Assembly (NCBI GenBank): GCA_046154185.1
Contig: JBJXGE010000025.1
Span: 1-60,532 of the forward strand
DNA length: 60,532 nt
Direction of reading: 5' to 3'
DNA from: JBJXGE01 sp046154185
GTDB taxonomy: Bacteria > Planctomycetota > UBA8108 > UBA1146 > JAJFFE01
Shown: positions 59,990-60,532 of the stretch, in pieces
How positions within the stretch are numbered: the stretch's first letter is position 1
Layout of the letters: each line of letters begins with the position of its first letter
The notes under the pieces: model-generated
Seen by the model: only the letters and a program-made list of their open reading frames with translations
Database searches by the model: none
Told to the model about the DNA's origin: nothing
Made by a program: the position numbers and the translations under genes

Positions 59990-60532
59990 ACCGGCCGGGC
60001 CGGCGGACCGACCCGGGGTAGACCGGCAGGGCCGGCGGACCGACCCTGCCGGGTCAACCCCGGGCTATAACCCGACGGGCTTTGCAGGCCCTCAGAGTTT
60101 AAAGAGGCCATGCGTGATGTCGGCGGCCGTCTTCGAAGGCAGGCGCACCGACTCCATTGCGAAGATGGATTCGCGACGTCCGAATCTGAGAGGGCCGGAA
60201 AGGCCCGACGGGATATAGCCCGGGGTTGGCCGGTCTGCCGGCCTACCCCGGGTAACGAGTAAGAGAGAGATCCGGCCTGCAGGGCCGGCGGAGATAACAT
60301 GAGGGCTGTATCCCGACAGGCCTTGCAGGCCCTCAGATCGGATCGGTTCTTTTTCTATCGCGTCATTGGTATCGCGAGGTCGACGCGGATCGCCCGCATT
60401 CAACGACGCTGCGGACGATTCGATTCGCCATCGCCCATCGGTAGTCTGTTCGCGTCGCCATCGACATCGCGCGTGCGGCGGCGCATCACCTGCGCGAGCA
60501 TGGATTCTCCTCCGGCCTTGCAGGCCGGAACG
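59990..60532. repeat. Cluster of REP-like palindromic repeats, no gene seen
   Basis: The last 540 bases hold many copies of a GC-rich word set. CCCGGGCTATAACCCGACGG followed by GCTTTGCAGGCCCTCAG lies near 60059. Its near-reverse complement (CTGAGAGGGCCGGAAAGGCC, then CGACGGGATATAGCCC) lies near 60186, and a third copy, GAGGGCTGTATCCCGACAGG then CCTTGCAGGCCCTCAG, near 60301. A tandem AGACCGGC(C/A)GGGCCGGCGGACC pair is at 59988-60055. The window ends in CCTTGCAGGCCGGAACG. Related words are at 37262-37380. I see no supported gene here; frames in the region are by-products of the repeats. Confidence 0.65.

Overview
The window looks like a chromosomal segment from a high-GC, uncultivated planctomycete (Planctomycetota). 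The main reason is a recurrent secreted-protein architecture: signal peptide, variable ectodomain, then a paired calcium-loop module of dockerin type (R-G-D-x-N-x-D-G ... N-I-A-D ... L-x-x-L-F) and a short Cys-rich tail (C-G-x-D-P-T-x-D ... C-x-S-x-x-x-C-P). One protein also has the planctomycete-style stretch D-C-N-x-N-G-I-x-D-A-C-D. I saw no rRNA, tRNA or CRISPR array. All names rest on reading the translated sequence; nothing was searched.

Layout. 1-3.5 kb is a mobile-element patch: the 3' part of an IS256-family transposase with its terminal repeat, a pair of 36-bp direct repeats, and a group II intron on the minus strand whose ribozyme domain V is intact but whose reverse transcriptase is broken. 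3.6-9.1 kb: a C45 Ntn-hydrolase and nitrilase pair diverging from a succinate dehydrogenase operon (anchor, flavoprotein, Fe-S). 9.3-13.4 kb: a LamG/dockerin-type secreted protein and an OafA-type acyltransferase. 13.5-22.5 kb: two two-component systems embedded among four exported proteins built from shared, shuffled modules. 22.6-26.4 kb: a frameshifted dockerin relic, a DUF433/DUF5615 toxin-antitoxin pair, and two dockerin-tailed proteins, one of them a PQQ sugar-dehydrogenase type. 26.5-30.8 kb: an operon DUF4266-DUF3570-thioredoxin-ApbE-MFS. 31-33.6 kb: a large fusion of an MTHFR-like barrel and a methyltransferase-like domain. 33.6-37.1 kb: SEC-C protein, RtcB with a Cys-repeat lipoprotein, and a dockerin protein. 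37.5-44.7 kb: a 1118-aa lipoprotein and two more dockerin proteins, one with modules at both ends plus a cohesin-like domain. 44.9-52.1 kb: Uma2-type protein, small membrane proteins, a broken AlbA_2 regulator, RlmN-type methylase, DUF1343 lipoprotein, a dehydrogenase. 52.3-60 kb: phospholipid methyltransferase type, BlaI/BlaR1-like pair, RsmB, flippase. REP-like palindromic repeats lie at 37.2 kb and at the right end.

The best candidate for an undescribed system is 13.5-22.5 kb. The exported proteins combine four pieces: an Fn3-like N-module, a C-module starting with L-E-P-G, PepSY/PepSY-like domains, and acidic tails. The periplasmic sensor of the first histidine kinase itself contains a PepSY-like domain that aligns with the one in the poly-Asp lipoprotein. 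The divergent promoter region of that locus carries three RTGAR half-sites at exact 11-bp spacing, as expected for an OmpR-type regulator, and matching pairs lie in front of the downstream N-module gene. I infer an envelope-sensing regulon whose ligand may be a metal ion or a protein. Second-line candidates are the MTHFR/methyltransferase fusion and a flavinylation-like motif (DSVSSAS) in the DUF3570 protein encoded beside ApbE.
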